This document shows, in pieces, positions 41,021 to 53,714 of a stretch of 64,000 nt of DNA. The translations under genes were made by a program, and so were the position numbers. The notes beneath the pieces are model-generated. The model was not told the DNA's origin. It worked only from the letters and a program-made list of their open reading frames with translations, and ran no database searches. How positions within the stretch are numbered: position 1 is the first letter of the stretch; every line of letters begins with the position of its first letter. Origin of the DNA: Roseovarius sp. (GTDB taxonomy: Bacteria; Pseudomonadota; Alphaproteobacteria; Rhodobacterales; Rhodobacteraceae); assembly GCA_027493545.1 (NCBI GenBank), contig JAOSKR010000003.1:615360-679359 (forward strand). The letters are read 5' to 3'.

Positions 41021-42384
41021 GTCTCTTCGTCCCCCTCTGCCTTGACCCATCGTAACAGCACGAGCCCCACCAGGAAAAGAACAATCAGCGGTGCCACGCC
41101 GATGCGCGCGCTGCCGGTCGTCAAGGTGACCGCGCCCACCAGCGCCGGCGCGACGAACGCCGTGGCCCGGCCCGAAAGACCGTAAAGCCCGAAGCTCTCG
41201 GTCGGGGCGGCGGGGTCGGTGTGGCGGACCATCAGCGTGCGGCTCGCGGCCTGCAGCGTGCCGCCCAGGCCCCCGATCAGCACGCCGCAGCCGAAGAATA
41301 CCGCATCGGGCAGCGCCGATCCCGGCGCCAGCGGCACCCCGAAAAGCTGCGTCCGGTCCATCCCCACGACGGTGACGCAGACCGCGATCAGCCCCCAGAT
41401 CGCGGCGACGATCACCGGTCTGGGGCCCAGCGCCCGGTCGACCCGCCCGCCGACCCAGGAAAAGATCGCCGCCGAGATCACGCCGGTGATGCCGAAAAGC
41501 CCGACCGAGGTGATCGACCAGTCGAGCACCAGCGCCGCATAGGTGCCGCCAAAGCCGTAAAGCCCGTTGAGCGCGTCGCGGTAGAGCATCGAGGAGCCGA
41601 GATAGGCCGCGAGGCTGCGCCGCCGTCCGAGCCCCAGCACGGTCTTTTTCAGCAGCCTCAGCGCGCCTTTCAGGCCGCCGCCGCGGCGCGGCGGGCCAAG
41701 GTCGCGCACCCACAGGAAATAGGGGATCATGAACACCGCGTACCAGAGCGCCGCGAAGGGCCCGACCATGCGCGTGCCTTCGCGCGCGCCGGCGTCGAGG
41801 CCGAAGGGCAGCGCGAGCCCCAGTATGGTGCGCCCGTCCGCGCCTTCCATGAAGAACGCCAGCATCACGATCAGGGAGATCAGCCCGCCGAGATAGCCGA
41901 AGGCGAACCCCGCGCCCGAGATCGCCCCGGTGTCTTCGGCCGGGGCCAATGAGGGCAGCTGCGAATTGATGAAGATGAGCGCGTATTCGGCGCCGACGAA
42001 CCCGATGCCGAAGGCGAAAAGCGCCCACCAGAGCGTCGATCCGTCGGGCAGCGTCCACCAGATGCCGGCGGCGCCCAGCACGTACATCGCCGAGAACGCC
42101 GCGATCCACGGCAGGCGCCGCCCGGCGGTGTCGGCAAGCGCCCCCATCAGCGGCGCACCGAACCCGATGATCAGCCCGGTGACGGTCAGGCCCAGCGACC
42201 ACAGGCTCTGGGCGCGGGCGTCGGCGGCGGTCTCGCCCATCCCCGTGCCGATGAAATGCGCCGCCGCGATCGAGGCGAAGAAGGGGCCGAAGACAAAGGT
42301 CACCAGCAGGGTATGATAGGGCTGGCTCGCCCAGTCGAAAAAGTACCAGCCCCAGATGCGCCTGCGCGCCGCGCGCCCTGTCAT
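40999..42384 (-). CDS. UMF1/Atg22-like major facilitator family transporter
   Basis: 461 aa from ATG 42384 (MTGRAARRRIWGWYFFDWAS); the earlier ATG at 42453 lacks homology. The opening WGWYFFDWASQPYHTLLVTF and FGPFFA, then GAPLMGALADTAGRRLPWIA are typical of the UMF1 group. Twelve hydrophobic segments. Substrate unknown; eukaryotic Atg22 relatives export amino acids from vacuoles. Intact, and overlaps mepA, suggesting co-transcription. Confidence 0.85.
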   Translation of the reverse strand: MTGRAARRRIWGWYFFDWASQPYHTLLVTFVFGPFFASIAAAHFIGTGMGETAADARAQSLWSLGLTVTGLIIGFGAPLMGALADTAGRRLPWIAAFSAMYVLGAAGIWWTLPDGSTLWWALFAFGIGFVGAEYALIFINSQLPSLAPAEDTGAISGAGFAFGYLGGLISLIVMLAFFMEGADGRTILGLALPFGLDAGAREGTRMVGPFAALWYAVFMIPYFLWVRDLGPPRRGGGLKGALRLLKKTVLGLGRRRSLAAYLGSSMLYRDALNGLYGFGGTYAALVLDWSITSVGLFGITGVISAAIFSWVGGRVDRALGPRPVIVAAIWGLIAVCVTVVGMDRTQLFGVPLAPGSALPDAVFFGCGVLIGGLGGTLQAASRTLMVRHTDPAAPTESFGLYGLSGRATAFVAPALVGAVTLTTGSARIGVAPLIVLFLVGLVLLRWVKAEGDEETWSATSD

Positions 42385-42583
42385 GCCGTATTCCTGCCCC
42401 GATGCCCCTGCGGACGCCGATAAGACAGGCCCGGGCGCGGGAGGGCAAGTCAATCCTGCATCGGCGGCAATGTGTTACCGGTGTGTTACCCCCTAGTGCG
42501 CGGGGCGACCGCAGCCTTGCGTCAGGCTTGCCCTTCGTGCCATGCGCGCTTAGGTGGGTGCGGCAAGAAAGGGAGCGCGCGGC

Positions 42584-42868
42584 ATGATGGCGATTTACGG
42601 ACCGTTGAGGCTGATCCTCGACGTGGCCTTCTTTATCATGATCATCCACATCATCATGAGCTGGCTGATCAGCTTTCAGGTGCTGAACCTGCATCAGCAG
42701 TTCGTGGCCCAGATCTGGTACGGCCTCAACCGGCTGCTGGAACCGATCTACAACCCGATCCGCCGCATCCTGCCCGATACCCGCCCGCTCGACCTGGCGC
42801 CGCTGGTGGCGATCGTCATCCTCATTTCGCTGCGCGATTACATCCTGCCCTCGATCCTGCTTCGCTGA
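42584..42868 (+). CDS. YggT family membrane protein
   Basis: 94 aa from ATG 42584 (MMAIYGPLRLILDVAFFIMI; ATG 42587 is equivalent), with AAGGGAG upstream. Two hydrophobic segments flank LNRLLEPIYNPIRRILPDTR, the YggT signature, and DLAPLVAIVILISLRDYILP. Inner-membrane protein; relatives are implicated in osmotic stress/K+ handling and cell division in other bacteria, not shown here. Divergent from the MFS gene. Confidence 0.92.
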   Translation: MMAIYGPLRLILDVAFFIMIIHIIMSWLISFQVLNLHQQFVAQIWYGLNRLLEPIYNPIRRILPDTRPLDLAPLVAIVILISLRDYILPSILLR

Positions 42869-43179
42869 AACCCCGCCGGGGCTTGTGCCGCGAATCGGGC
42901 TGTGGGATGGTCGTCCGCAAGAGCCGTCGGCGGGGGCAGGTGACAGGTTTGAAGCACTGGGAAGACACGTATCGCGCCGGGCGCTCACGCCGCCGGATCC
43001 GTCCCGCTGACCGCGTGCGCGGCAGGGGACGGTTGCGACGCGGCGGCCCCGACACCCGAAGCGCCGCTCGTCTCCGTCAACCCCACCCGCGGCCCGGCAC
43101 TGCCCTTTGCGCATATCCCGTGTCATCGCCAGACAGGTGCGCCATGCGCTGAGCTTTCGCACGCCCCGTCCCGGACGCC
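42869..43179. other. YggT-recQ intergenic region without a supported gene
   Basis: A short CCCC-GCC-GGGG palindrome follows YggT. A plus-strand frame holding LTACAAGDGCDAAAPTPEAP (~43008-43070) looks like the end of a lipoprotein signal plus an Ala/Pro-rich region, but no start codon or SD sits in the right place. I see no certain feature. Confidence 0.3.
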
Positions 43180-45237
<2,058 letters not shown>

Positions 45238-45273
45238 GCGCGTCGTCGCAGTGGCGGGATAGGGAGGTGCAAC

Positions 45274-46032
45274 ATGCTGGTCGTACTGTCACCGGCCAAG
45301 AAGATGGACGCAACGCCGGTCGAGTGCGCGCACGCGACAGAGCCTGCCTTCGGCCCCGAGGCGCGCGAGCTGGCAAAGGTCGCGCGCGGGCTCTCGGTCG
45401 ACCAACTGCGCCGGCTGATGGGGATCAGCGACAACCTTGCGCGGCTCAACGCCGGGCGCTTCGCCGAGTTCGGCGCGATGGCGCCGAAGCCGGCCGCGCT
45501 GGCCTTTGCCGGCGACACCTATCGCGGGCTCGAGGCGCGCACGCTCGACCCCGACGAGATGGCGTGGGCGCAGCGGCATCTGCGCATCCTGTCGGGGCTT
45601 TACGGCCTGCTGCGCCCGCTCGACGCGATCGAGCCGCACCGGCTGGAGATGGGCAGCCGCCTGCAGACGACGCGCGGCCGGACGCTCTACGACTATTGGG
45701 GCGATCGCATCGCGCGGGCGCTTGCCGCGCAGGCGCGCGAGATCGGCACCGACATGCTGGTGAATTGCGCAAGCCGGGAATATTTCGGCGCCGTCGACCG
45801 CGTCGCGCTGGGGCTGCGGGTGATCACGCCGGTCTTCATGGAGGACCGCCCCGAGGGCCCGCGCATCATCAGCATCTTCGCCAAGCAGGCGCGCGGCGCG
45901 ATGGCGCGGTTCATCGTCCAGCACCGGCTGAGCGATGCCGAAAGCCTGCACGAATTCGACACCGGCGGCTATGCCTGGCAGCCGGATCGGTCGGAACCCG
46001 ACCGCCCGGTGTTTCTGCGTGGGGCCGGCTAG
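45274..46032 (+). CDS. yaaA: peroxide-stress/DNA-binding protein YaaA (UPF0246)
   Basis: 252 aa. MLVVLSPAKKMDATPVECAH and the conserved LYGLLRPLDAIEPHRLEMGS, GRTLYDYWGDRIARALAAQA, LVNCASREYFGAVDR and RGAMARFIVQHRLSDAESLH, HEFDTGGYAW. In E. coli YaaA limits free iron under peroxide stress (established knowledge). Intact, 36 nt after recQ. Tail-to-tail with the kinase gene, stops overlapping by 4 nt. Confidence 0.95.
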   Translation: MLVVLSPAKKMDATPVECAHATEPAFGPEARELAKVARGLSVDQLRRLMGISDNLARLNAGRFAEFGAMAPKPAALAFAGDTYRGLEARTLDPDEMAWAQRHLRILSGLYGLLRPLDAIEPHRLEMGSRLQTTRGRTLYDYWGDRIARALAAQAREIGTDMLVNCASREYFGAVDRVALGLRVITPVFMEDRPEGPRIISIFAKQARGAMARFIVQHRLSDAESLHEFDTGGYAWQPDRSEPDRPVFLRGAG

Positions 46033-47846
46033 GGAGGCACGGCGGGCTCTTGCGGCACCGGCGGGCGCGCCCGGGGCGGGCAGGCGGCGGCGATCTGGCC
46101 GATGATGTCGGCCTTTTTCAGCGGTTTGGTCAGGAACCCGTCGAGGCCGGCGGCAAGGATTGCCTCGCGGTCGCCCGAAAGCGCGTGCGCGGTCATCGCC
46201 ACGATCGGCACGTGCCGGCCGGACTCGGACTGGGCGCGGCGGATGTGGGCGGTGGCCTCCTTGCCGTCCATCCCCGGCATCGAGATGTCCATCAGCACCA
46301 GATCAGGGTCGAAGCCTTGGTATAGCGCGACCGCATCGGCCCCGTTTTCGGCGAATTGCAGGTCGATATCGAGCCCCTTGAGCATCTTCGACAGCACCGG
46401 GCGGTTGGTCTTGTTGTCCTCGGCCGCGAGCACCCGCATGGCGCGCGGCTCCGGCGGGTCATCGCCGGTCGTCGCGGTGCCGGACCCGCGGGGCATGCCG
46501 GCCGGATCGGCGGCCACCGGCAGGGTCAGGGTAAAGCCGAAGGTCGATCCCTCGCCCTCGACGGATTCGACCCAGAGCCGCCCGCCCATCAGCCCGATCA
46601 GGCGCTCGGAAATCGCCAGCCCCAGCCCGGTGCCCTCGAACCGGCGGTTGCGGGCATCGTCGACCTGGTTGAATTCGCCGAAGATGTGCCCGACCTTGTC
46701 GGCCGGTATGCCGATGCCGGTATCCTCGATGCCGACATGCAGCTCGACCATGCCGCCGTCGGCCGCCGGTACCCCGGTGACGCGGGCGATGACGTGGCCG
46801 GCCTTGGTGAACTTGACGGCGTTGCCCAGCAGGTTGGTCAGCACCTGGCGGATGCGCCCGCGATCGCCGACGAACCGGCCGGCAGGAAGAGGTCGTAATC
46901 GACCAGCATCTCGAGCCCCTTGTCGCGGCTTCCGGCCTGCATCATCGTGACCAGTTCCTGCAGGCAGTGTTCGAGATCGAAGGGCTCGGCGTGCAGCTCC
47001 AGCCGGCCGGCCTCGATCCGGGAATAGTCGAGCACGTCGTTGATGATCACCAGAAGCGCCTCGCCCGAGCTCTTGATGGTGTCGGCGTAAAGGCGCTGTT
47101 CGTCCGCCAGTTGGGTGTCGAGCAGGATTTCCGCCATGCCGACGATGCCGTTCATCGGCGTGCGGAACTCGTGGCTCATGTTGGCAAGGAAAGAGGACTT
47201 GGCCGCGCTCGCCGCCTCGGCCAGGCGGCGGGCCTCCTTGAGCTGCGTCTCGTGGCGGATCGTGTCGGTGATGTTGAGCGCCGAGGCTGACCATGTCGCC
47301 GCCGTGGCCGCGCTGGTCGATCAGCTTGATGTATTCGCCGCTCCACAGGCGGATGATCTCGGGTTCGGGTGCGGGGCCTTGCCAGCGGTCGAGCATCCGC
47401 TCGCGCCATGCGGCGGGAGCGGTCTCGCCGATGTCGATGACGCCCTCTTCGGTGGCGAACTGCAGGATCTCGACATAGGAGATGCCGGGGCGCACCGCCT
47501 CGATGCCGTCGAACACGGCCAGCCAGGCGCGGTTCGCGGCGATCATCCGGCTGTCGGCGTCGAAGAAGGCGAACCCGTCCTGGATCGTCTCGATCGAATG
47601 CCAGAGCCGCCGCTCGGCGATCTCGATCTTTTCGTTGGCGACGCTGAGGTCGGATCGGACGCGCGCGTTCTCGTCGCGCACGGTGCGCACCTCGGCGCGG
47701 GTCTCGCTGATCTCTTCCGACAGCGCCAGCGCATGGCGTCCGAGCTTGCGGTTGGCGGCATGAAGTTCCGCCTGCTTCTGTTCCAGCAGCCGCTCGGCCG
47801 CCAGCCGGGCGCGGCGTTCTTCGGCCAGCTTGTTGGCGAGGCTCAT
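46029..47846 (-). CDS. hybrid sensor histidine kinase/response regulator (compensated double indel)
   Basis: 605 aa from ATG 47846 ([20 protein letters not shown]). N-terminal coiled coil (~1-85), PAS domain ([20 protein letters not shown]), HisKA, HATPase_c ([38 protein letters not shown]) and a receiver domain with phospho-Asp in [19 protein letters not shown]. Between ~47282 and ~46878 the frame is shifted; the other frame supplies the HisKA core [20 protein letters not shown] and [20 protein letters not shown]. No membrane segment, so a cytosolic sensor. The output partner is not adjacent. Confidence 0.88.
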   Translation of the reverse strand: MSLANKLAEERRARLAAERLLEQKQAELHAANRKLGRHALALSEEISETRAEVRTVRDENARVRSDLSVANEKIEIAERRLWHSIETIQDGFAFFDADSRMIAANRAWLAVFDGIEAVRPGISYVEILQFATEEGVIDIGETAPAAWRERMLDRWQGPAPEPEIIRLWSGEYIKLIDQRGHGGDMVSLGAQHHRHDPPRDAAQGGPPPGRGGERGQVLFPCQHEPRVPHADERHRRHGGNPARHPTGGRTAPLRRHHQELGRGASGDHQRRARLFPDRGRPAGAARRALRSRTLPAGTGHDDAGRKPRQGARDAGRLRPLPAGRFVGDRGRIRQVLTNLLGNAVKFTKAGHVIARVTGVPAADGGMVELHVGIEDTGIGIPADKVGHIFGEFNQVDDARNRRFEGTGLGLAISERLIGLMGGRLWVESVEGEGSTFGFTLTLPVAADPAGMPRGSGTATTGDDPPEPRAMRVLAAEDNKTNRPVLSKMLKGLDIDLQFAENGADAVALYQGFDPDLVLMDISMPGMDGKEATAHIRRAQSESGRHVPIVAMTAHALSGDREAILAAGLDGFLTKPLKKADIIGQIAAACPPRARPPVPQEPAVPP

Positions 47847-48003
47847 CGCCCGACCTCCACCCGGACCCCGGGGGATTGCGACGCCACTCTGCGCCACCGG
47901 CGTAAAGATACGCTTAATCCCGGCCGGCCCGCCGGTCGCGGGGAATCGTTGTTTGCGAACCGGGGACGTGGCACCATGGCACCGGGTTACAAGGGAGGGT
48001 GCC

Positions 48004-51000
48004 ATGCTGCGCCGCGTTCTTTCGGTCGTCTTTTTCGCCGTTTTCGCCGCGCAGGGCATGGCGCAGGACGCAGTGCCCGAACGCCGCGAGGTGGTCACCC
48101 GCGACACCGATTTTTACGGCGCCGATCTGCAACCGCTCTTTGACACCACGCGCGCCGCCTGCCGCAGCGCGTGCCTGGCCGATCCCGCCTGCCGTGCCTA
48201 TACGTTCAACACGCGCAAGAACGCCTGTTTTCCGAAAAGCGACGTGGCCGAGATGAAGCCCTACGAGGGCGCGATCTCGGCCCGCATCCTCGACACCGAT
48301 CCGCGGGTGCTGGCCGAGGCGGACAAGCGCGCGGCCGACCTGAGCTTTCTCTCGGCAAGCGACCTGGAGGCCGCGCGCGAGCAGGCGGTCGAGATCGGCG
48401 GCCACCATCCCGGCGGGCAGTACCAGGTGCTCGAGATACTGCGCGCGGCGCAGGATCGTACCGCCGAGGCGGATTACCTCAACGCCATGCGCTGGATCGG
48501 CGCCGCCGTCGCCGCCACCGACGCGCCCGACCAGTGGGTGGAATACGCCCGGCTGTCGCTCGCCATCGAGACAGACAACCGCAGCGAGCAGCGCCGCAAC
48601 GCCGAGCGGGCGTTCCGGGCTTCGGCCAACGCCTATCTGCGCGGGCTCAATGCACCGGTTCGCGTGAACGCGCTGATGCAGATGGCCCCGGCGCTGGAAC
48701 GGCTCGAACGCGGCCGCGACATGGTGCGCGCCCTGCGGCTGGCCGAGGGCCAGGGCGCGCGCGCCGATGTGACCGCGGCGCTGGACGCGGCGATCGCGAA
48801 ATACGGCTTTCGCGTCACCGGCCACCGCGCCGACAACGAGAGCGCGCGCCCGCGCATCTGCGCCGAGTTCTCGGAGCCGCTGGTCAAGGCCGGCACCGAT
48901 TACGCGCCCTTCGTGCGGCTCGGCGATGCCGGGCTGGTGGTGCAGGCCGAGGACCGCGAGATCTGCATCGACGGGGGTCGAGCATGGGCAACGCTACACC
49001 GTGACCTTCCGCGCCGGGCTGCCGGCGGCGAGCGGCGAACGGCTGATCCGCGATGTCGAGATCGCGCTTTACGTGCGCGACCGCAGCCCGTCCGTATCGT
49101 TCCCCGGCCGTGCCTATGTGCTGCCCAGAGCCGCCGACGCGGCGCTGCCGGTCGAGACGGTCAACCTTGACGAGGTCGACCTCAGTCTGCGCCGGGTGAG
49201 CGACCGCAACCTGTTGCGCGCCATCCAGGAGGATTACTTCGCCCGGCCGCTCGGCTATTACGCCGAGGAACGCTTTACCGGCGAGGTGGCCGAGGAGGTC
49301 TGGACCGGCACCGGCGAGACCGGCAACGAGATCAATCGCACCATGACCACGCGCCTGCCCCTGGGCGAGGTGCTGGCCGACCGCGCGCCGGGCATCTACG
49401 CGCTGACCGCGCGGGTGCCGGGGCAAGATCCCTATGACGACGCCGGCGCGACGCAATGGTTCGTGCTGACCGATCTCGGGCTCACCACGCTCAAGGGCAT
49501 CGACGGGCTGCATGTCTTCGTGCGCGCGCTGTCGGACGCGCAGGCGCTCGCCGGGGTCGAACTGACGCTACTGTCGCGCAGCAACCGGGTGCTGGGCAGC
49601 GCCCAAAGCGATGCGGCGGGGCACGCGCTTTTTGCCCCCGGGCTGACGCGGGGCACCGGCAGCGCGGCGCCGGCGATGGTACTGGCGCAGCGGGACGGGA
49701 CCGATCTGGCGTTCATGTCGCTGACCGATCCGGCGTTCGACCTGTCTGATCGGGGCGTTGCCGGGCGTCCGCCGGCGCCGCCCATCGACGTGTTTCTGGC
49801 CACCGACCGCGGCGCCTATCGCGCCGGCGAGGTCATCCGCGCCACCGCGCTGGCGCGCGACGGCGTCGCGGCGGCGATCCCCGACCTGCCGCTCACGGCG
49901 ATCCTGACCCGGCCCGACGGGGTCGAGTATTCCCGCCAGCTTTCGGCCGAGGACACCGCCGGCGGGCATGTCTTCGAAATGCCGGTCGGCGCGACCGCTC
50001 CGCGCGGGGCCTGGCAACTCGACATCAAGGCCGACCCCGACGCTCCGGCGCTGGCGAGCCAGACCGTGCTGGTCGAGGATTTCCTGCCCGAGCGCATAGA
50101 TTTCGAGATGTCGCTGCCCGAGGGTCCGATCCGGCCCGGCGACAGCCCGCCGCTGAGCGTCGAGGCGCGCTATCTTTTCGGCGCGCCGGGCGCGGGGCTT
50201 GCCGCCGACGGCTCCGTCACCATCCGGCCCCGGCGCGCGCTCGAGAGCCGCCCCGGTTATCTCTTCGGGCGCCACGATGAACAGGTTTCGGCCCGGACCG
50301 GCCTTGTCGACGCTGGCACCACCGACGCCGCGGGCTACCTCGTGACCGCCGTCGATATTCCATCCGCGCCGGTCGCGGACCGGCCCTTCGAGGCGACTGT
50401 GCGGCTCGCGATGCGCGAGGGCTCGGGCCGCCCGGTCGAGCGCGAACTCACCCGCATGCTGGCGCCTTCGGGGCCGATGATCGGCATTCGTCCCGATTTC
50501 GACGGGGTGGTGTCAGAGGGTGGCGAAGCGGCCTTTCGGGTGATCGCGCTGGGCCCCGAGCTCGAACCCGTGCAGATGGCGGTCAAATGGACCGTGAACC
50601 GGATCAGGACGCACTATCAGTGGTATCAGGAATACGGCCAGTGGAACTGGGAGCCCGTGACCACCCGCAGCCGCGTCGCCACCGGCGAGGCGATGCTGGG
50701 CGAGGGCCCCGACCCGGTGGCGTTGTCCTCGCCGGTCGAGTGGGGCCATTACGAACTGGTGATCGAGCGCACCGACGGCGCCTACGTCGCCGCGTCCACG
50801 GATTTCTATGCCGGCTGGTACGCGCCGGCGGACGCCACCACCACCCCCGACACGCTGGAATTGTCGCTCGACAAGCCCGGCTACCGCCCCGGCGATACCG
50901 CCTCGCTGCGCATCGTGCCGCGCTACGCCGGTACCGCGCTGGTGACGGTGATGTCGAACCGGGTGATCGCCATGCAGGCGGTCGAGGTCGGCGAGGGCGA

Positions 51001-53447
51001 GAACCTCATCCCCTCGCCGTCACCGACGAGTGGGGCGCGGGCGCCTATGTCACCGCCCAGGTGATCCGGCCGATGGACGTCGCCGCCGGCCACAACCCGG
51101 CCCGTGCGCTGGGGTTGTCCTACGCCACCATCGAGCCGGGCGACCGCCGGCTTGATGTCGAAATCGCGGCGGCGGACCTGTCGCGCCCGCGCGGCCCGCT
51201 GGATGTCAGCGTCTCGGTCGCCGGTGTGGCCGAGGGCGAGACCGCCTATCTCACCCTTGCCGCGGTCGATCTCGGTATGCTCAACCTCACCGGGTTCGAA
51301 AGCCCCGATCCGGTCGGGCATTATTTCGGCCAGCGCCGTTTGGGCGTCGAAATCCGCGACCTCTATGGCCGGCTCATCGACGGACAGAGCGGGGCCGAGG
51401 GTCGGGTGCGCTCGGGCGGCGATGCCGGCGCCGGGGGGTTCCAGTCACCGCCGCCGCAGGAGGAGCTGGTGGCGCTCTTTTCCGGCCCGCTCGAGGTTGG
51501 CGCCGACGGCACCGCGACGGCCAGCTTCGACATCCCCGATTTCAACGGCACCGTGCGGCTGATGGCGGTGGCGTGGACGCCGCGTGCGGTCGGGCAGGCC
51601 GCGCGCGACGTGGTGGTGCGCGACCCGGTGGTGATCACCGCGTCGCTGCCGCGTTTTCTCGCGCCGGGCGACCGGAGCCGGCTCTTGCTCGAGATCACCC
51701 ATGCCGATGGCCCGGCCGGGCGGATGGGGCTCGACATCACCGCCGCTGGGCTGAGCCTGGGCGGCGATATGCCCTCGGGCCTCGATCTGGGCGAGGGTGA
51801 AAAGGCGACCCTTTTGGTTCCGATCACGGCCCAAGGGGTGGGCGATCATGCCCTGCGGGTGGCACTGACCACGCCGGACGGGCAGCAATTGACCAAGTCG
51901 CTGACGCTTGGGGTGCGCCGCAACGATCCCGAGGTCGCGGTGACGCGGCGGTTTTCGCTGGGCGCGAGCGAGAGCTTTGTCCTCGACGACAACGTCTTTG
52001 CCGATCTTCGCCCCGGCACCGGCAGCGCCGTCATCTCTGCCGGGCCGCTGGCGAAGTTCAACGCGCCGGCGCTGCTGACCGCCCTCGACCGCTATCCTTA
52101 CGGCTGCACCGAACAGGTCGCCTCGCAGGCGATGCCGCTGCTTTACTTCGGCAAGGTGGCGCAGGCGCTGGGGCTGGGCGCGGGCGAGAAAGCCGAAAAG
52201 CGCATCAATGAGGCCATCGCCAAGGTGCTGACGCGACAGACGAGCGGCGGCAGCTTCGGGCTCTGGTATCCCGATTCGGGGGATTTCTGGCTTGACGCCT
52301 ATGTCACCGATTTCCTGTCGCGGGCGCGGGCGGGGGCCATTCGGTGCCCGACCGGGCCTTTGCCATGGCGATGGACAACCTGCGCAACCGCGTCAACTAC
52401 GCCCCCGATTTCGACGAGGGCGGTGAGGACGTGGCCTATGCGCTGATGGTGCTGGCGCGCGAGGGCGCGGCGCGGATGGGCGATCTGCGCTATTACGCCG
52501 ACGTCAAGGCCGACGCGCTGGCCACGCCGCTGGCGCTGGCTCAGCTGGGCGCGGCGCTGGCGGCTTACGGCGACCAGACCCGCGCCGACCGGATGTTCGC
52601 TGCCGCCCGGCAGCGCATCACCGGGCAGGACCAGGGGACCGAGGCGCAACTGTGGCGGGCCGATTACGGCACCCGCCTGCGCGACCGGGCGGGCGTTCTG
52701 GCGCTCGCGGCCGAGGCCGGCAGCGCGGCGGTCGACCGCGCCATGATGGCGGGTACGCTGGCGGGCGCGCTGGCGGGGGCCGGCCCGCACCTGTCGCCCC
52801 AGGAGCAGGCTTGGACGCTGCTTGCGGCGCGTGCGCTCATCGACGATCCCGCGCTTTCCGGGCTCACCATCGACGGTGAGCCGGTCTCGGGTCTGCTGGT
52901 GCGCAAGGTCATGGCCAGGGACGGGCCGATGAGCGTCGCCAATACCGGCATGAGGGCGGCCGACATCACGCTCACCACGCTGGGGGTTCCGCTCGTGGTG
53001 CCCGCGGCCGGGGGCTATGGCTATGCGATTTCGCGCAGGTATTTCACGCTCGACGACGGCTCGGAGGTTGCCCCGGACAGCGTTGCCAAGGGCACCCGGC
53101 TGATGGCGGTGATCGAGGTCCAGCCCTTCGAGAAGGGCGAGGCGCGGCTGATCATCGACGATCCGCTGCCGGCGGGGCTGGAGATCGACAACCCCAACCT
53201 GCTGCGCTCAGCCGATGTCCGCAGGCATGAATGGCTCGACCCCGTTGCCGCGCAGCATGCAGAGTTCCGCGCCGACCGCTTTGTCGCCGCGATCGACTGG
53301 CGCTCGGACAAGCCCTTCCGGCTGGCTTATATCGTGCGCGCGGTCTCGCCGGGCAGCTATCACCACCCGGCGGCCACGGTCGAGGACATGTACCGCCCCG
53401 CCTACCGGGCGCATACCGGTACGGGGCAGATGCGCGTGACCGAGTGA
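48004..53447 (+). CDS. alpha-2-macroglobulin family protein with N-terminal PAN domain (three indels)
   Basis: Expected 1814 aa. AAGGGAGGG precedes ATG 48004; signal peptide [20 protein letters not shown]. Residues ~30-100 form a PAN/apple-like unit ([26 protein letters not shown]). Then MG-type domains, the MG/bait region, and the thioester motif YPYGCTEQ (CxEQ codons at 52105-52116). Indels: extra G at 48972-48976, missing C at ~51008-51012, missing G at 52332-52336; net length restores one frame. YfhM-like periplasmic protease trap. Next to pbpC, as in many proteobacteria. Confidence 0.9.
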
Positions 53448-53489
53448 GCGGGGGCGGATAAAGTCAGGCATGGGTCCGACAGGCTGTAT

Positions 53490-53645
53490 CGCGCGCCGTT
53501 TCCACTGGAGGGGTTCGGCATTGGGCTCCGGAATTTGCAAAGGGCAGCGGCCGCCCGGGGTGGGCGCGAAAGCGCCCGCCTGGGGGGCGGGCGGGCGCTG
53601 CCCGGCGGTTCCCGCCGGGCGGAACGGTGGGACAGGCCGTAGCTA
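53490..53645 (-). repeat. family B intergenic repeat, diverged copy
   Basis: The core 53541-53632 in reverse orientation has the same order of palindromes (GGCCGCCCGGGGTGGGCGCG, GCGCCCGCC...GGCGGGCGG, CCCGGCGG..CCGCCGGG). The ends 'ctgtatcgcgcgcc' and 'ggccgtagctaca' are less clear. It lies between the macroglobulin and pbpC genes. Confidence 0.55.
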
Positions 53646-53714
53646 CACCCCGGGGAATTCGTCGCGCGCATTCTGTCCCTGTCTTTCAATACGCATGGTC
53701 GGGCGAGGTGAAGC

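Noticed and set aside
42960-43160. Small lipoprotein gene before recQ (LTAC lipobox-like text)
   Set aside because: No start codon or SD in frame, stops just upstream, and no homology recognised; kept only as a note.
40091-43162. A 1023-codon open frame on the minus strand
   Set aside because: Only its C-terminal 309 codons (mepA) have homology; the rest is an antisense shadow of the MFS and YggT regions in high-GC DNA.
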